A stretch of 38,677 nucleotides of DNA from Clostridia bacterium (GTDB lineage Bacteria > Bacillota > Thermoanaerobacteria > Thermoanaerobacterales > Thermoanaerobacteraceae). Shown in pieces: positions 27,833 through 35,506 of this stretch. The notes under the pieces were generated by a model. It saw nothing but the letters and a program-made list of their open reading frames with translations. It made no database searches and was not told the DNA's origin. The stretch lies in contig DULG01000049.1 of NCBI GenBank assembly GCA_012840485.1, positions 1 to 38,677 on the forward strand, given 5' to 3'. The position numbers were made by a program, and so were the translations under genes. Every line of letters starts with the position of its first letter. Within the stretch, counting starts at the first letter, position 1.

Positions 27833-28783
27833 ATGTTGGAATTTAAAAATGTGACAGAAAAGAAGTATATAGATATTTTTTTATCTACTCTCCCCTATGA
27901 TGTGCTTATAAAACCTTTCAAAAAAAATACTAATTTACAAAAAAAGTTGGCCGGTTTTCGATTAATAGAAAGTGCTTCTCCACCTAAAAAGATAATTCCA
28001 ATTCTCAGAGAAGAGATTTTGAAAGGGAATATAGATGAGAAAATGTTTATAAAAGAATGGGAAAAAATTTACGAAGATTTGGCGAAGCAGATACAGCTTT
28101 TGACTCTTGAAAAAATAGAGGAGAAAGTACCAGAGCTTTTGAGTTTATATAAGCCAGAAGTTATTTTTTCCGCACTTCTATTTTCCAAAGGAGAGAGTTA
28201 TAAAAAAATATTACAGGACTTATCAAATTTAATTGAAGGAGAAAAAGAAAAAATAGAAAAAAATATTGATGGGCAAGAGGGTAGTGATAAACCAGTAAAA
28301 ATCAACAAAAAACTATTGAAAGAGATTGAAAAATTACAGGAAAAATTGATTCTGCAGGAAAAAAAGAATATAATGGAGATAGAAAGGCTTACTGAAAAAA
28401 TAAAAGAGCAAGAAGGGGAAATTTTAAGCTATAAAAATAAAATTTCACAGTTAGAAAAGGAAAAAGAAACATTAGAGGAGAGAATAGAAAAAATTGGATT
28501 AGAGTTTGAAAAAAGAATGAACAAGATTATTGAAAATGCTTCATCAAAAGAAAGACAAGCCGAAAATTTAAAAATCTCCGTGAATAGATTGCTAGTAGAA
28601 ATCCAACAGCAAAAGATAGATTTTAACAATGTTTTGCTTGAAATAAAAGAAATTTTGACTAATATAGAAGAGAAAACAAATTTTTTGCTTGCCAACACTG
28701 TAGCTCAACTGGCTGTAACTAAGGAAGAACAAGAGTATTCTTTAGTAGAAGACCTGTCGCGAATGTTAAAGATAATTGACTGA
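27833..28783 (+). CDS. Coiled-coil protein of unknown function
   Basis: 316 residues. The first 130 form a compact helical region (rich in Ile, Leu and Lys). Residues about 150-280 are a long Glu/Lys-rich heptad pattern typical of a coiled coil (KLLKEIEKLQEKL, KISQLEKEKETLEERI). No signal peptide or membrane helix. An AAGGTG site lies 7 nt before the ATG; 12 nt after the HEAT-like gene. I do not recognise a family. Likely an oligomerising structural member of the operon's complex. Confidence 0.7.
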   Translation: MLEFKNVTEKKYIDIFLSTLPYDVLIKPFKKNTNLQKKLAGFRLIESASPPKKIIPILREEILKGNIDEKMFIKEWEKIYEDLAKQIQLLTLEKIEEKVPELLSLYKPEVIFSALLFSKGESYKKILQDLSNLIEGEKEKIEKNIDGQEGSDKPVKINKKLLKEIEKLQEKLILQEKKNIMEIERLTEKIKEQEGEILSYKNKISQLEKEKETLEERIEKIGLEFEKRMNKIIENASSKERQAENLKISVNRLLVEIQQQKIDFNNVLLEIKEILTNIEEKTNFLLANTVAQLAVTKEEQEYSLVEDLSRMLKIID

Positions 28784-28794
28784 GAGGTGTAACA

Positions 28795-30291
28795 ATGCAA
28801 CAAGATGAAGTAAGAGAATTGCGGGAACAACTAAATAAAATTCCGAAGACACCAAATGAGATTTCTTTGTTGTTAAAAAGAATAATAAAAAAACAAAAAG
28901 AAATAGTACAAATAATTAGCATTTTGGAGCTTTTTAATGAGACGGTGTATTTATACCATGTACTATTTAGGAAAAAAAATGTGGCAAATGCTTTGGCGTA
29001 TTTGGATAAAGAAACACAAAACATTTTGGAGGTTGTTAAGAATATAGCAAATAATACAAAATATTTCAGCCTTATGGAAGAAAAAATGAAAGAAAATGTA
29101 GAAAAGACGATTAGAAAATATAAAGAGTATTTTGAAAATGCTATAGATGTTTTGTATGGGTATTATGTAGAATCGAGATATGTTAACGAAGTGGTAAGTG
29201 ATAGAATAAGAGATTTCTTTTCTGAAGAATTGATAGATGAGGAAGAATTTTACGAAAGTGTTATTAATTTTATAAATGAGGTTGAAGAGGAAAAAGAAGA
29301 AAGGATAAAAGAAATAATATCCAGTATTCCTTTTGCTATGTCTAAAAAACGCTTTTATGAATATTTAACAAAGGGATTGGAGAAGGATTATCCAAATTAT
29401 GAAGCTTTTTTGGAAAATGTAATAGATATAGAGGAAAATTTTTATGGAAAATTAATAGAAGGCTACGGCGAATTTTTCCCTCTTATTGCTAAGAAAATTG
29501 AGTACTTACAGTCACTGGATTTTAAAGAAATGACTCGGGAAGAAGTAGACGCGTACTTTAAAAAAAGTATAGAGTTAATAAAAAGTATTCAAAGTCTAAG
29601 AGAGGTTTCTTTTTCTGTTTTAAAAATTATAAATAGATTATTGATAGTATTTTTGCCAGAAAATAAATTTGAAACTTTATTTAAAAAAGAGCCTTTTATT
29701 GTGGAGTATATGGATTTTTACAGCAAATTGAATAAAGATTCTTTAGATTACAAAGAAATAGAAAAAAACATCAAAAAATGTGATAATGTAATTTCTAATT
29801 GGTATTTTGAATTGTATAGGTATAATCTACTATTGGGAGAAATTGATTATTCTGGTTTAGATATTATGGAAATTATAAATGAGGGTATATTAGGAGACAT
29901 TGAAACGCTTTCAGAGTACGAAAACTTGTTAAATGATACGAGTGAAGTAGTACTCGAGGGTGGTCAAATAGACGAAGAACCTATAGATATGGCTCTGATA
30001 AAAGGCGAAATAAAAAATGTCATTTCTTTAATTGAAGATATTTCAAGAAACATGAAAAATGAGTATAGAAAAGCGAGAATGAAAAGACTTATGGGAATTA
30101 TTCCTGTACCTCAGAATTTTGAAAAAGAAGTCTTGCATTATATAAAAAACTCCATTGAGCTTGACAATTCACAGAGTAGAAAGTTATCTTTTATGCATAC
30201 AGTAAAGAAAAAAATAGAACTTTACAATGATTTAAAAAACCAAAAAAATTTTTATGAAGCTATAATAAAAGGTGCAAAGGATGTTATTTAA
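28795..30291 (+). CDS. Large helical protein of unknown function
   Basis: 498 residues, highly charged (Glu, Lys), mostly helical with no membrane segment and no motif I can assign. Residues 155-180 are strongly acidic (NEVEEEKEERIKEI). An AGAGGTG site precedes the ATG; the gap to the coiled-coil gene is 11 nt and its end overlaps the Lit-like gene by 11 nt. The tight spacing suggests a stoichiometric partner of the upstream products. Confidence 0.7.
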   Translation: MQQDEVRELREQLNKIPKTPNEISLLLKRIIKKQKEIVQIISILELFNETVYLYHVLFRKKNVANALAYLDKETQNILEVVKNIANNTKYFSLMEEKMKENVEKTIRKYKEYFENAIDVLYGYYVESRYVNEVVSDRIRDFFSEELIDEEEFYESVINFINEVEEEKEERIKEIISSIPFAMSKKRFYEYLTKGLEKDYPNYEAFLENVIDIEENFYGKLIEGYGEFFPLIAKKIEYLQSLDFKEMTREEVDAYFKKSIELIKSIQSLREVSFSVLKIINRLLIVFLPENKFETLFKKEPFIVEYMDFYSKLNKDSLDYKEIEKNIKKCDNVISNWYFELYRYNLLLGEIDYSGLDIMEIINEGILGDIETLSEYENLLNDTSEVVLEGGQIDEEPIDMALIKGEIKNVISLIEDISRNMKNEYRKARMKRLMGIIPVPQNFEKEVLHYIKNSIELDNSQSRKLSFMHTVKKKIELYNDLKNQKNFYEAIIKGAKDVI

Positions 30292-30982
30292 AATGGTGAG
30301 GAAAACTATTGATGCCCTCCTTATTGGCGGGATGATGATTTCACTGCTTTTGGCTGTTTTGCTTAGTAGTTTGCAATATGTGGCTTTTAACGGTAATTTT
30401 TATAAAGAGGAATACGAAAAAAATGATGTAATGTCTGTAACTGGAATGAGTACCGATGAACTTATGAAAATAACCAAGATAATGCAGAGATATTTAATGG
30501 ATAAAGAAGAGACTTTAGATGTAAGTGCAAAAATTAATGGCAGTATGCAGAGAATGTTTAATGATAGAGAATTAGCTCATATGAAAGATGTAAAAGATTT
30601 GTTTCAAATGGGTTTTTTAACAAGAAATATATCGATAATAGTTTTTATACTCATTTTTACATACTTTCTTTTTGCAAAATCCTTTTATAAAGCCTTCGAT
30701 TATCTTTTAAAAGGTACAATATTTGTAATAATTTTCCTGCTAGTTTTTGCATTAGGAGTTACTTTTGATTTTGATAATTGGTTTACTGGTTTTCACCTTG
30801 TATTTTTTGACAATGATTTATGGCAATTAAACGTTGAAACAGATAGACTTATACAAATGTTTCCTTTAGAATTTTTTCAAGATGCTGTGTTTGTAATTTT
30901 CAGAAATGCTTTTTTTACTTTTATAGTTATACTTGCTATAGTATATGGGATACTAAAAATGACAAAAAAGCCTGTTTTTTAA
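30281..30982 (+). CDS. lit: Lit-type lipoprotein intramolecular transacylase (TIGR01906/DUF1461 membrane protein)
   Basis: 233 residues with four membrane helices (about 10-35, 118-136, 147-165 and 207-230) and an outer loop between helices 1 and 2. It has the family hallmark FHLVFFDNDLWQL followed by LIQMFPLEFF. H100 (in ELAHMKD) and H172 (in GFHLVFF) match the two essential histidines of Lit. Lit moves an acyl chain from the glyceryl group to the N-terminal cysteine, making lyso-form lipoproteins. The ATG at 30281 is chosen over GTG 30272, because AGGTG lies about 6 nt before it. It is last in the operon, but its role may be unrelated to the other genes. Confidence 0.82.
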   Translation: MLFKMVRKTIDALLIGGMMISLLLAVLLSSLQYVAFNGNFYKEEYEKNDVMSVTGMSTDELMKITKIMQRYLMDKEETLDVSAKINGSMQRMFNDRELAHMKDVKDLFQMGFLTRNISIIVFILIFTYFLFAKSFYKAFDYLLKGTIFVIIFLLVFALGVTFDFDNWFTGFHLVFFDNDLWQLNVETDRLIQMFPLEFFQDAVFVIFRNAFFTFIVILAIVYGILKMTKKPVF

Positions 30983-30994
30983 ATAGGCTTTTTT
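30964..30994. terminator. Shared terminator between lit and the FtsH-like gene
   Basis: AAAAAAGCCT (30964-30973) pairs with AGGCTTTTTT (30985-30994) around an 11-nt loop. A-rich and T-rich flanks on both arms allow it to end the plus-strand operon and the convergent minus-strand gene. Confidence 0.8.
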
Positions 30995-30995
30995 A

Positions 30996-32528
30996 TCATA
31001 CACATAAAGTATTTTCTTCTTCCCATAATGCTTCTAATTCTTCTTTTGTAATTGATTCTTTTTCTAAAAGCTTTTCGGCTATTGCAATAACTTTATGTTT
31101 ATTTTCCAGCAATATTTTTTTGGCAAGTGTATAACAGCTATTTATAATTTTGTCAATTTCTTTATCGACAATTTCTGTGGATTTTAACATGTGTAAGTCA
31201 AAAACCCTGTTTCCCAATTCACTCATTCCATAATTGCAAACCATCTGATAGGCAATTTTTGTAGCTTCTTTTAAGTCATTTTCGGCTCCTGTTGAAATTT
31301 CATTGAATATTATTTCTTCAGAAGCTCTACCTCCTAAAAGCATGGTTATTTTATTTTTCAATTCTGTTTTTGTTAATAAAAAGGCATCGTCTTTAGGAAA
31401 GTTCAATACATATCCTAATGCTTCGCCTCGAGGAACGATTGAAATTTTTTCTATAGTATTTACGTTTAAAATTTTTCCAATAAGAGCGTGACCCGCTTCG
31501 TGGTACGCAGCAATAGTTTGTTCTTTTTCTAATACAGAAGGATTTTTCTTTTTAAGACCTGCGATTACGCGTTCTAACGCTTCTTCAAACTCTTCTTTTC
31601 CAATTTTACTTTTATTTTTCATCACAGCCAGTATTGCTGCTTCGTTGCACATAGTAGCCAGATGTGCGCCTGTCATACCATGAGTTTTTCGAGCTAATTC
31701 GGATAAAGATACAGTTTCGTCAAGGGGTTTATTGCGGGTATGTACCTTTAATATTTCCAACCTTGCTTTCATATTAGGTGCTCCAATGTGTATAGTTCTA
31801 TCGAATCTTCCAGGCCTCAGTAAAGCTTCGTCTAACATGTCAATTCTATTAGTTGCTCCTATGACTATAATCCCTTCGTTGCTATTAAAACCATCCATTT
31901 CTACCAACAGTTGATTTAAAGTTTGATCTTTTTCTGAATTGTTATCGGTGTTTCTCTTTGTTCCCACAGCATCTATCTCATCTATAAAAATAATACTGGG
32001 AGCGCTTTTTTTCGCTTTTGCGAAAAGAGCTCTTATGCGACTTGCACCTACTCCTACATATTTCTCTACAAATTCTGAACCGGAAGCACTTATAAAAGTA
32101 GAATTGGTTTCACCAGCTAATGCCGTAGCCAAAAGAGTTTTTCCTGTACCTGGTGGCCCGTAAAATAATATACCCTTAGGAATTTTCGCTCCCATTTTGT
32201 TGTACTTTTCTGTATTTGTCATAAAGTCGATTATAACTTTTAATTCATCGATCACTTCGTCTAAGCCTGCCACATCCTTAAAAGTGATATTGGTTTTTCG
32301 ATGACTGGCATCTTCATTTGTCTCAGTGATATTGTTATAGTTTACAGGCATGAGCTCCGAAAATTTATTTTTAAATAGTAGGTAGGTTACAACAATTACT
32401 GCTGCTGTCAAGATAAAAGAAAGGTTGAGATTTAGATCTGGTTTTACTTCTGAGATAAAAATGTAAATAAAAAGTAAATTTATAAAGATAGAAAGCACCA
32501 AAATAACAATGTGGAAATTCTTTTTCAT
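30996..32528 (-). CDS. FtsH-like ATP-dependent membrane metalloprotease lacking the extracytoplasmic domain
   Basis: 510 residues (normal FtsH is about 600-650). Two N-terminal helices (about 7-26 and 37-52) are separated by only about ten residues, instead of the usual 70-residue outer domain. The AAA+ domain has Walker A GPPGTGKT (124-131), pore motif YVGVG (157-161), Walker B FIDEID (181-186) and the second region of homology (about 226-244). The peptidase has HEAGH (343-347) and the third zinc ligand D418. All catalytic residues are intact, so it should be active. The C-terminal tail is also short. It is probably a secondary FtsH paralogue. GGGGGCGAG lies 5 nt before the ATG. It diverges from the activase gene. 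Confidence 0.93.
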   Translation of the reverse strand: MKKNFHIVILVLSIFINLLFIYIFISEVKPDLNLNLSFILTAAVIVVTYLLFKNKFSELMPVNYNNITETNEDASHRKTNITFKDVAGLDEVIDELKVIIDFMTNTEKYNKMGAKIPKGILFYGPPGTGKTLLATALAGETNSTFISASGSEFVEKYVGVGASRIRALFAKAKKSAPSIIFIDEIDAVGTKRNTDNNSEKDQTLNQLLVEMDGFNSNEGIIVIGATNRIDMLDEALLRPGRFDRTIHIGAPNMKARLEILKVHTRNKPLDETVSLSELARKTHGMTGAHLATMCNEAAILAVMKNKSKIGKEEFEEALERVIAGLKKKNPSVLEKEQTIAAYHEAGHALIGKILNVNTIEKISIVPRGEALGYVLNFPKDDAFLLTKTELKNKITMLLGGRASEEIIFNEISTGAENDLKEATKIAYQMVCNYGMSELGNRVFDLHMLKSTEIVDKEIDKIINSCYTLAKKILLENKHKVIAIAEKLLEKESITKEELEALWEEENTLCV

Positions 32529-32575
32529 AATTTCTCGCCCCCACTTTTATTCTGAATGTAGTTTTTGCTTATTAA

Positions 32576-32597
32576 TGCAATTTATTCGTTAATTGCA
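32576..32597. promoter_or_regulatory. Inverted repeat in the divergent ftsH-like/activase intergenic region
   Basis: TGCAATT (32576-32582) and AATTGCA (32591-32597) are exact reverse complements separated by 8 bp. Located between two divergent start codons, it is a plausible operator. No regulator is known. Confidence 0.4.
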
Positions 32598-32660
32598 AGA
32601 GTATAAAAAATGATTTTAAAGGCAAAAATGTAAAATAAATGAACAATTAGGAGGTTAGAT

Positions 32661-33644
32661 ATGAAAGGTTACATGGGGATAGACGTAGGTTCTGTTAGTA
32701 CTAATATTGCAGTAATTGATGAGAATAATAGAGTAGTAGATTCTGTTTACATAAGGACACAGGGTCAACCTATTAAAGCAGTTCAAAATGCTCTTCGCGA
32801 GATAAAAAATAAAATAGGAGATATGGTTATTAAAGGAGTAGGCACCACAGGGAGTGCAAGGCAATTGACTGGCTTAATGGTAGGGGCAGACATTGTCAAA
32901 AACGAAATTACTGCTCATGCTGTAGCAGCTTCCAATGTAATAAAGGATGTCAAAACGGTAATTGAAATAGGGGGACAAGACTCAAAGATCATAATTTTAA
33001 GAGATGGGGTAGTAGTAGATTTTGCAATGAATACAGTCTGTGCAGCAGGTACCGGTTCTTTTCTTGACCAGCAAGCATACCGGTTAAATATTCCCATCGA
33101 ACAGTTTGGAGACATAGCCTTGCAATCTAAAAGTCCTGTCAGAATTGCGGGTAGATGTAGTGTTTTTGCAGAATCTGACATGATTCATAAGCAGCAGATG
33201 GGATATGCTCTTCCAGACATAATAAGTGGCTTGTGTGATGCCCTTGTTAGAAATTATCTAAATAATGTAGGGAAGGGAAAAGAAATAAAAGAGCCAATAG
33301 TGTTTCAAGGTGGTGTTGCCGCTAATAAGGGAATAAAGGCAGCATTTGAAAAGGCATTAGGGATGAAAGTATATGTGCCTGAACATTACGGAGTAATGGG
33401 AGCCATCGGGGCAGCAATATTGGCAAAAGAAGCAGTAAAAGAAAAAGGATATACTTCCTTTAAAGGCTTTGAAGTAAGTGACTTTAAATATAGAGCGGTA
33501 GGTTTTGAGTGTACTGCTTGCCCAAATCGATGCGAAGTCGTAGAGTTCATACAAGGAGATGAGGTAATTTCAAGATGGGGAGATAAGTGCGGCAGATGGT
33601 CTAACAGCACTAGCAAGAAAGTCCATGCAAATACAGCTAGTTAA
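32661..33644 (+). CDS. 2-hydroxyacyl-CoA dehydratase activator-type ATPase (BadF/BcrA/HgdC family)
   Basis: 327 residues. The actin-like ATPase fold has GIDVGSVST, GVGTTGSAR and EIGGQDSK. C127 (MNTVCAAGTGSF) and C166 (AGRCSVFAESDM) lie at the same positions as the [4Fe-4S] ligands of HgdC, which bridges the homodimer. It normally transfers an electron with ATP hydrolysis to a 2-hydroxyacyl-CoA dehydratase or related enzyme. The last about 50 residues hold a further C-x2-C-x3-C group and a WGDKCGRW motif, found in the longer activases but not in HgdC (about 260 residues). No dehydratase is encoded beside it. AGGAGG precedes the ATG. Confidence 0.9.
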   Translation: MKGYMGIDVGSVSTNIAVIDENNRVVDSVYIRTQGQPIKAVQNALREIKNKIGDMVIKGVGTTGSARQLTGLMVGADIVKNEITAHAVAASNVIKDVKTVIEIGGQDSKIIILRDGVVVDFAMNTVCAAGTGSFLDQQAYRLNIPIEQFGDIALQSKSPVRIAGRCSVFAESDMIHKQQMGYALPDIISGLCDALVRNYLNNVGKGKEIKEPIVFQGGVAANKGIKAAFEKALGMKVYVPEHYGVMGAIGAAILAKEAVKEKGYTSFKGFEVSDFKYRAVGFECTACPNRCEVVEFIQGDEVISRWGDKCGRWSNSTSKKVHANTAS

Positions 33645-33648
33645 TTAA

Positions 33649-33676
33649 TGGGAGGCAATATAAGCCTCCCAATTTT
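33649..33676. terminator. Terminator between the activase gene and the oligopeptide-binding gene
   Basis: TGGGAGGC (33649-33656) pairs with GCCTCCCA (33664-33671); TTTT follows on the plus strand and a T-rich stretch on the minus strand. It lies between convergent genes and can serve both. Confidence 0.75.
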
Positions 33677-33681
33677 AAACC

Positions 33682-35307
33682 TTATTTTTCTATATATGTC
33701 CATTTCCAATCATTATCCACGCCAACTGCATGCCTTACAATTCCTTTTACGTAATCCTGCTGTACATAAGCAGTAGCTGAGAAAAACAGTGGAGAAATTG
33801 GCATATCTTCCATCAGAATTTCTTCAGCTTTTTTCATGTTTTCCATTCTTATTTCATTATTATTAGTACTTTTTGCTTCTGCAATTAACCTATCATATTC
33901 AGGATTTGAGTAAAAAACCCGATTTGGCTCGCCACTCGTTTCAGTGACCCACAGGTCCATAAAAGTCATTGGATCGTTGTAATCGGCTCCCCATCTTGTC
34001 AATATTACATCGAATTGTCCTTGTGAGTACATTTGCAATCTTATCTTAAATGGAACATTTTGCAGTTCTACATTTACACCTAGATTTTTTCTCCAAAACT
34101 CTTGAATTGCTTGAGATTCTCTTTTAGCTACATCTGTATCATCAGCTAACAGGACTATTTTAGGCAAAGTAGTTATGCCTAATTCTTTCATTCCTTTAGC
34201 CAGTAATTCTTTTGCCTGTGCTACATCTTCTTTGAATAAATCTCCAACTTCTTTACGGAACTCACCATTTTTCCCGGGAATGCCATAAGGTACAAATCCA
34301 TAAGCAGGTATAGAGCCATCTTTTAAAATATTTTCTGTTAATTGCTTTCTATCGAGGGATAATCCGAAGGCTTTTCTTATATTTGCATTTTTAAACACCG
34401 GATTTTTTGTATTAAATGCTAAAAAGTAAGTAAAACCATTAGGATATATTTGAAGTTTGTCCTTATATTTTTCTACATAATCACCTGTAACAGTTATTAC
34501 ATCGTATTGACCTGTATCAAAATTTTGGGCTATAGTATTCATGTCTTTAACCATATCCATATAAATTTCATCTAATTTAACATTGTTTTTGTCCCAGTAT
34601 TTATCATTTTTTACCAGGACAATATTTTGCTCATGATTCCATTCTTTTAATATGAAAGGACCACTGTATACAAGCGTATCAGGAGTTGTGGCTAATTTAT
34701 CTCCTACTTTTTCTACAAAGGATTTTTCTAAAGGCAGATATGTTATAAAAGCCGTTAAGCTTAAGAAATAAGGAGTAGGAGCTTCTAAATCTACTTGCAA
34801 TGTCTTGTCGTCTAATGCTTTTACTCCTACTTCATCAGCACTGACCTCACCAGCATTATATTTTTCTGCATTTTTTATTGGAAACATTATATAGGCATAA
34901 TCCGATGCTGTTTTAGGATCTAATGCCCTTTTCCAAGAATATTCAAAATCATAGGCTGTTATGGGATTGCCATCGCTCTAATATATATTGTCTTTTAAAT
35001 AGAAAGTGTAATGTAAACCATCTTCAGATATTTTCCAATCTTTAGCTAAACCTGAACCCTTCTGTGGTATTTCATCGGGGCCAAGCCTTACTAAACCTTC
35101 CAATACTGCATTAAGCACTTGAAAAGAAACTCCATCTGTTGAGGTTTGAGGATCTAAGCGAGGTGGCTCTTCACCGAGATTTAACCTTAGAACTTGTTTT
35201 TCTTTTGTTGAATTTGCTGTACTTTGCGCTGATTTACCACTGCATCCTGATAAAATAACAGATATAATAAAAATAAAAGTTAACAAAAAGATTACAACTT
35301 TTCGCAT
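33682..35307 (-). pseudogene. Oligopeptide ABC transporter substrate-binding lipoprotein (OppA-like), interrupted by one amber codon
   Basis: The two reading pieces 35307-34978 and 34887-33682 are in the same frame, and the region between them reads as continuous OppA-like protein apart from one TAG at 34980-34978. Without it the gene would give 541 residues, the usual size. The TAG follows DNIY and precedes SDGNPITAYDF; the family has tryptophan there (WSDG), so TGG to TAG is a single-base change. The N-terminus is a lipoprotein signal with lipobox LSGC. Later motifs include RKAFGLSLDRKQLTENIL, NDPMTFMDLW and SGEPNRVFYSNPEYD. No opp permease or ATPase genes are adjacent. It may be a recent pseudogene or a sequencing error. 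A ribosome site GGGGGAA lies about 10 nt before the ATG. Confidence 0.88.
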
Positions 35308-35339
35308 AAACCGTATTCCCCCATTCGTTTTTTGAAGAT

Positions 35340-35368
35340 ATTTTACTGCGAATAAACTTTTTGTGCAA
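35340..35368 (-). promoter_or_regulatory. Promoter of the OppA-like gene
   Basis: On the minus strand TTGCAC (35368-35363), a 17-bp spacer, then TAAAAT (35345-35340). It lies 33 nt upstream of the ATG. Good sigma-A match. Confidence 0.7.
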
Positions 35369-35469
35369 GGGAATTATTTTTAAATTTTATTACAAAATTT
35401 TTATAACACTAAAAATGTTAATCTACATTAAACTTATTAAAAGCCCTTCCGAAATAATATGTAAAATTG

Positions 35470-35475
35470 TATAAT
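35470..35475 (+). promoter_or_regulatory. Probable -10 box of the FtsA-like gene
   Basis: Consensus TATAAT 32 nt before the ATG. The sequence 17 bp upstream (TTCCGA) is a weak -35. Confidence 0.45.
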
Positions 35476-35506
35476 AAAATTATAAAGTAATAATTTCGGG
35501 GGTTAA

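Noticed and set aside
26243..30291. A toxin-antitoxin or phage-defence module
   Set aside because: No known effector, toxin or nuclease motif in these three proteins; defence is only one of several possibilities for the operon.
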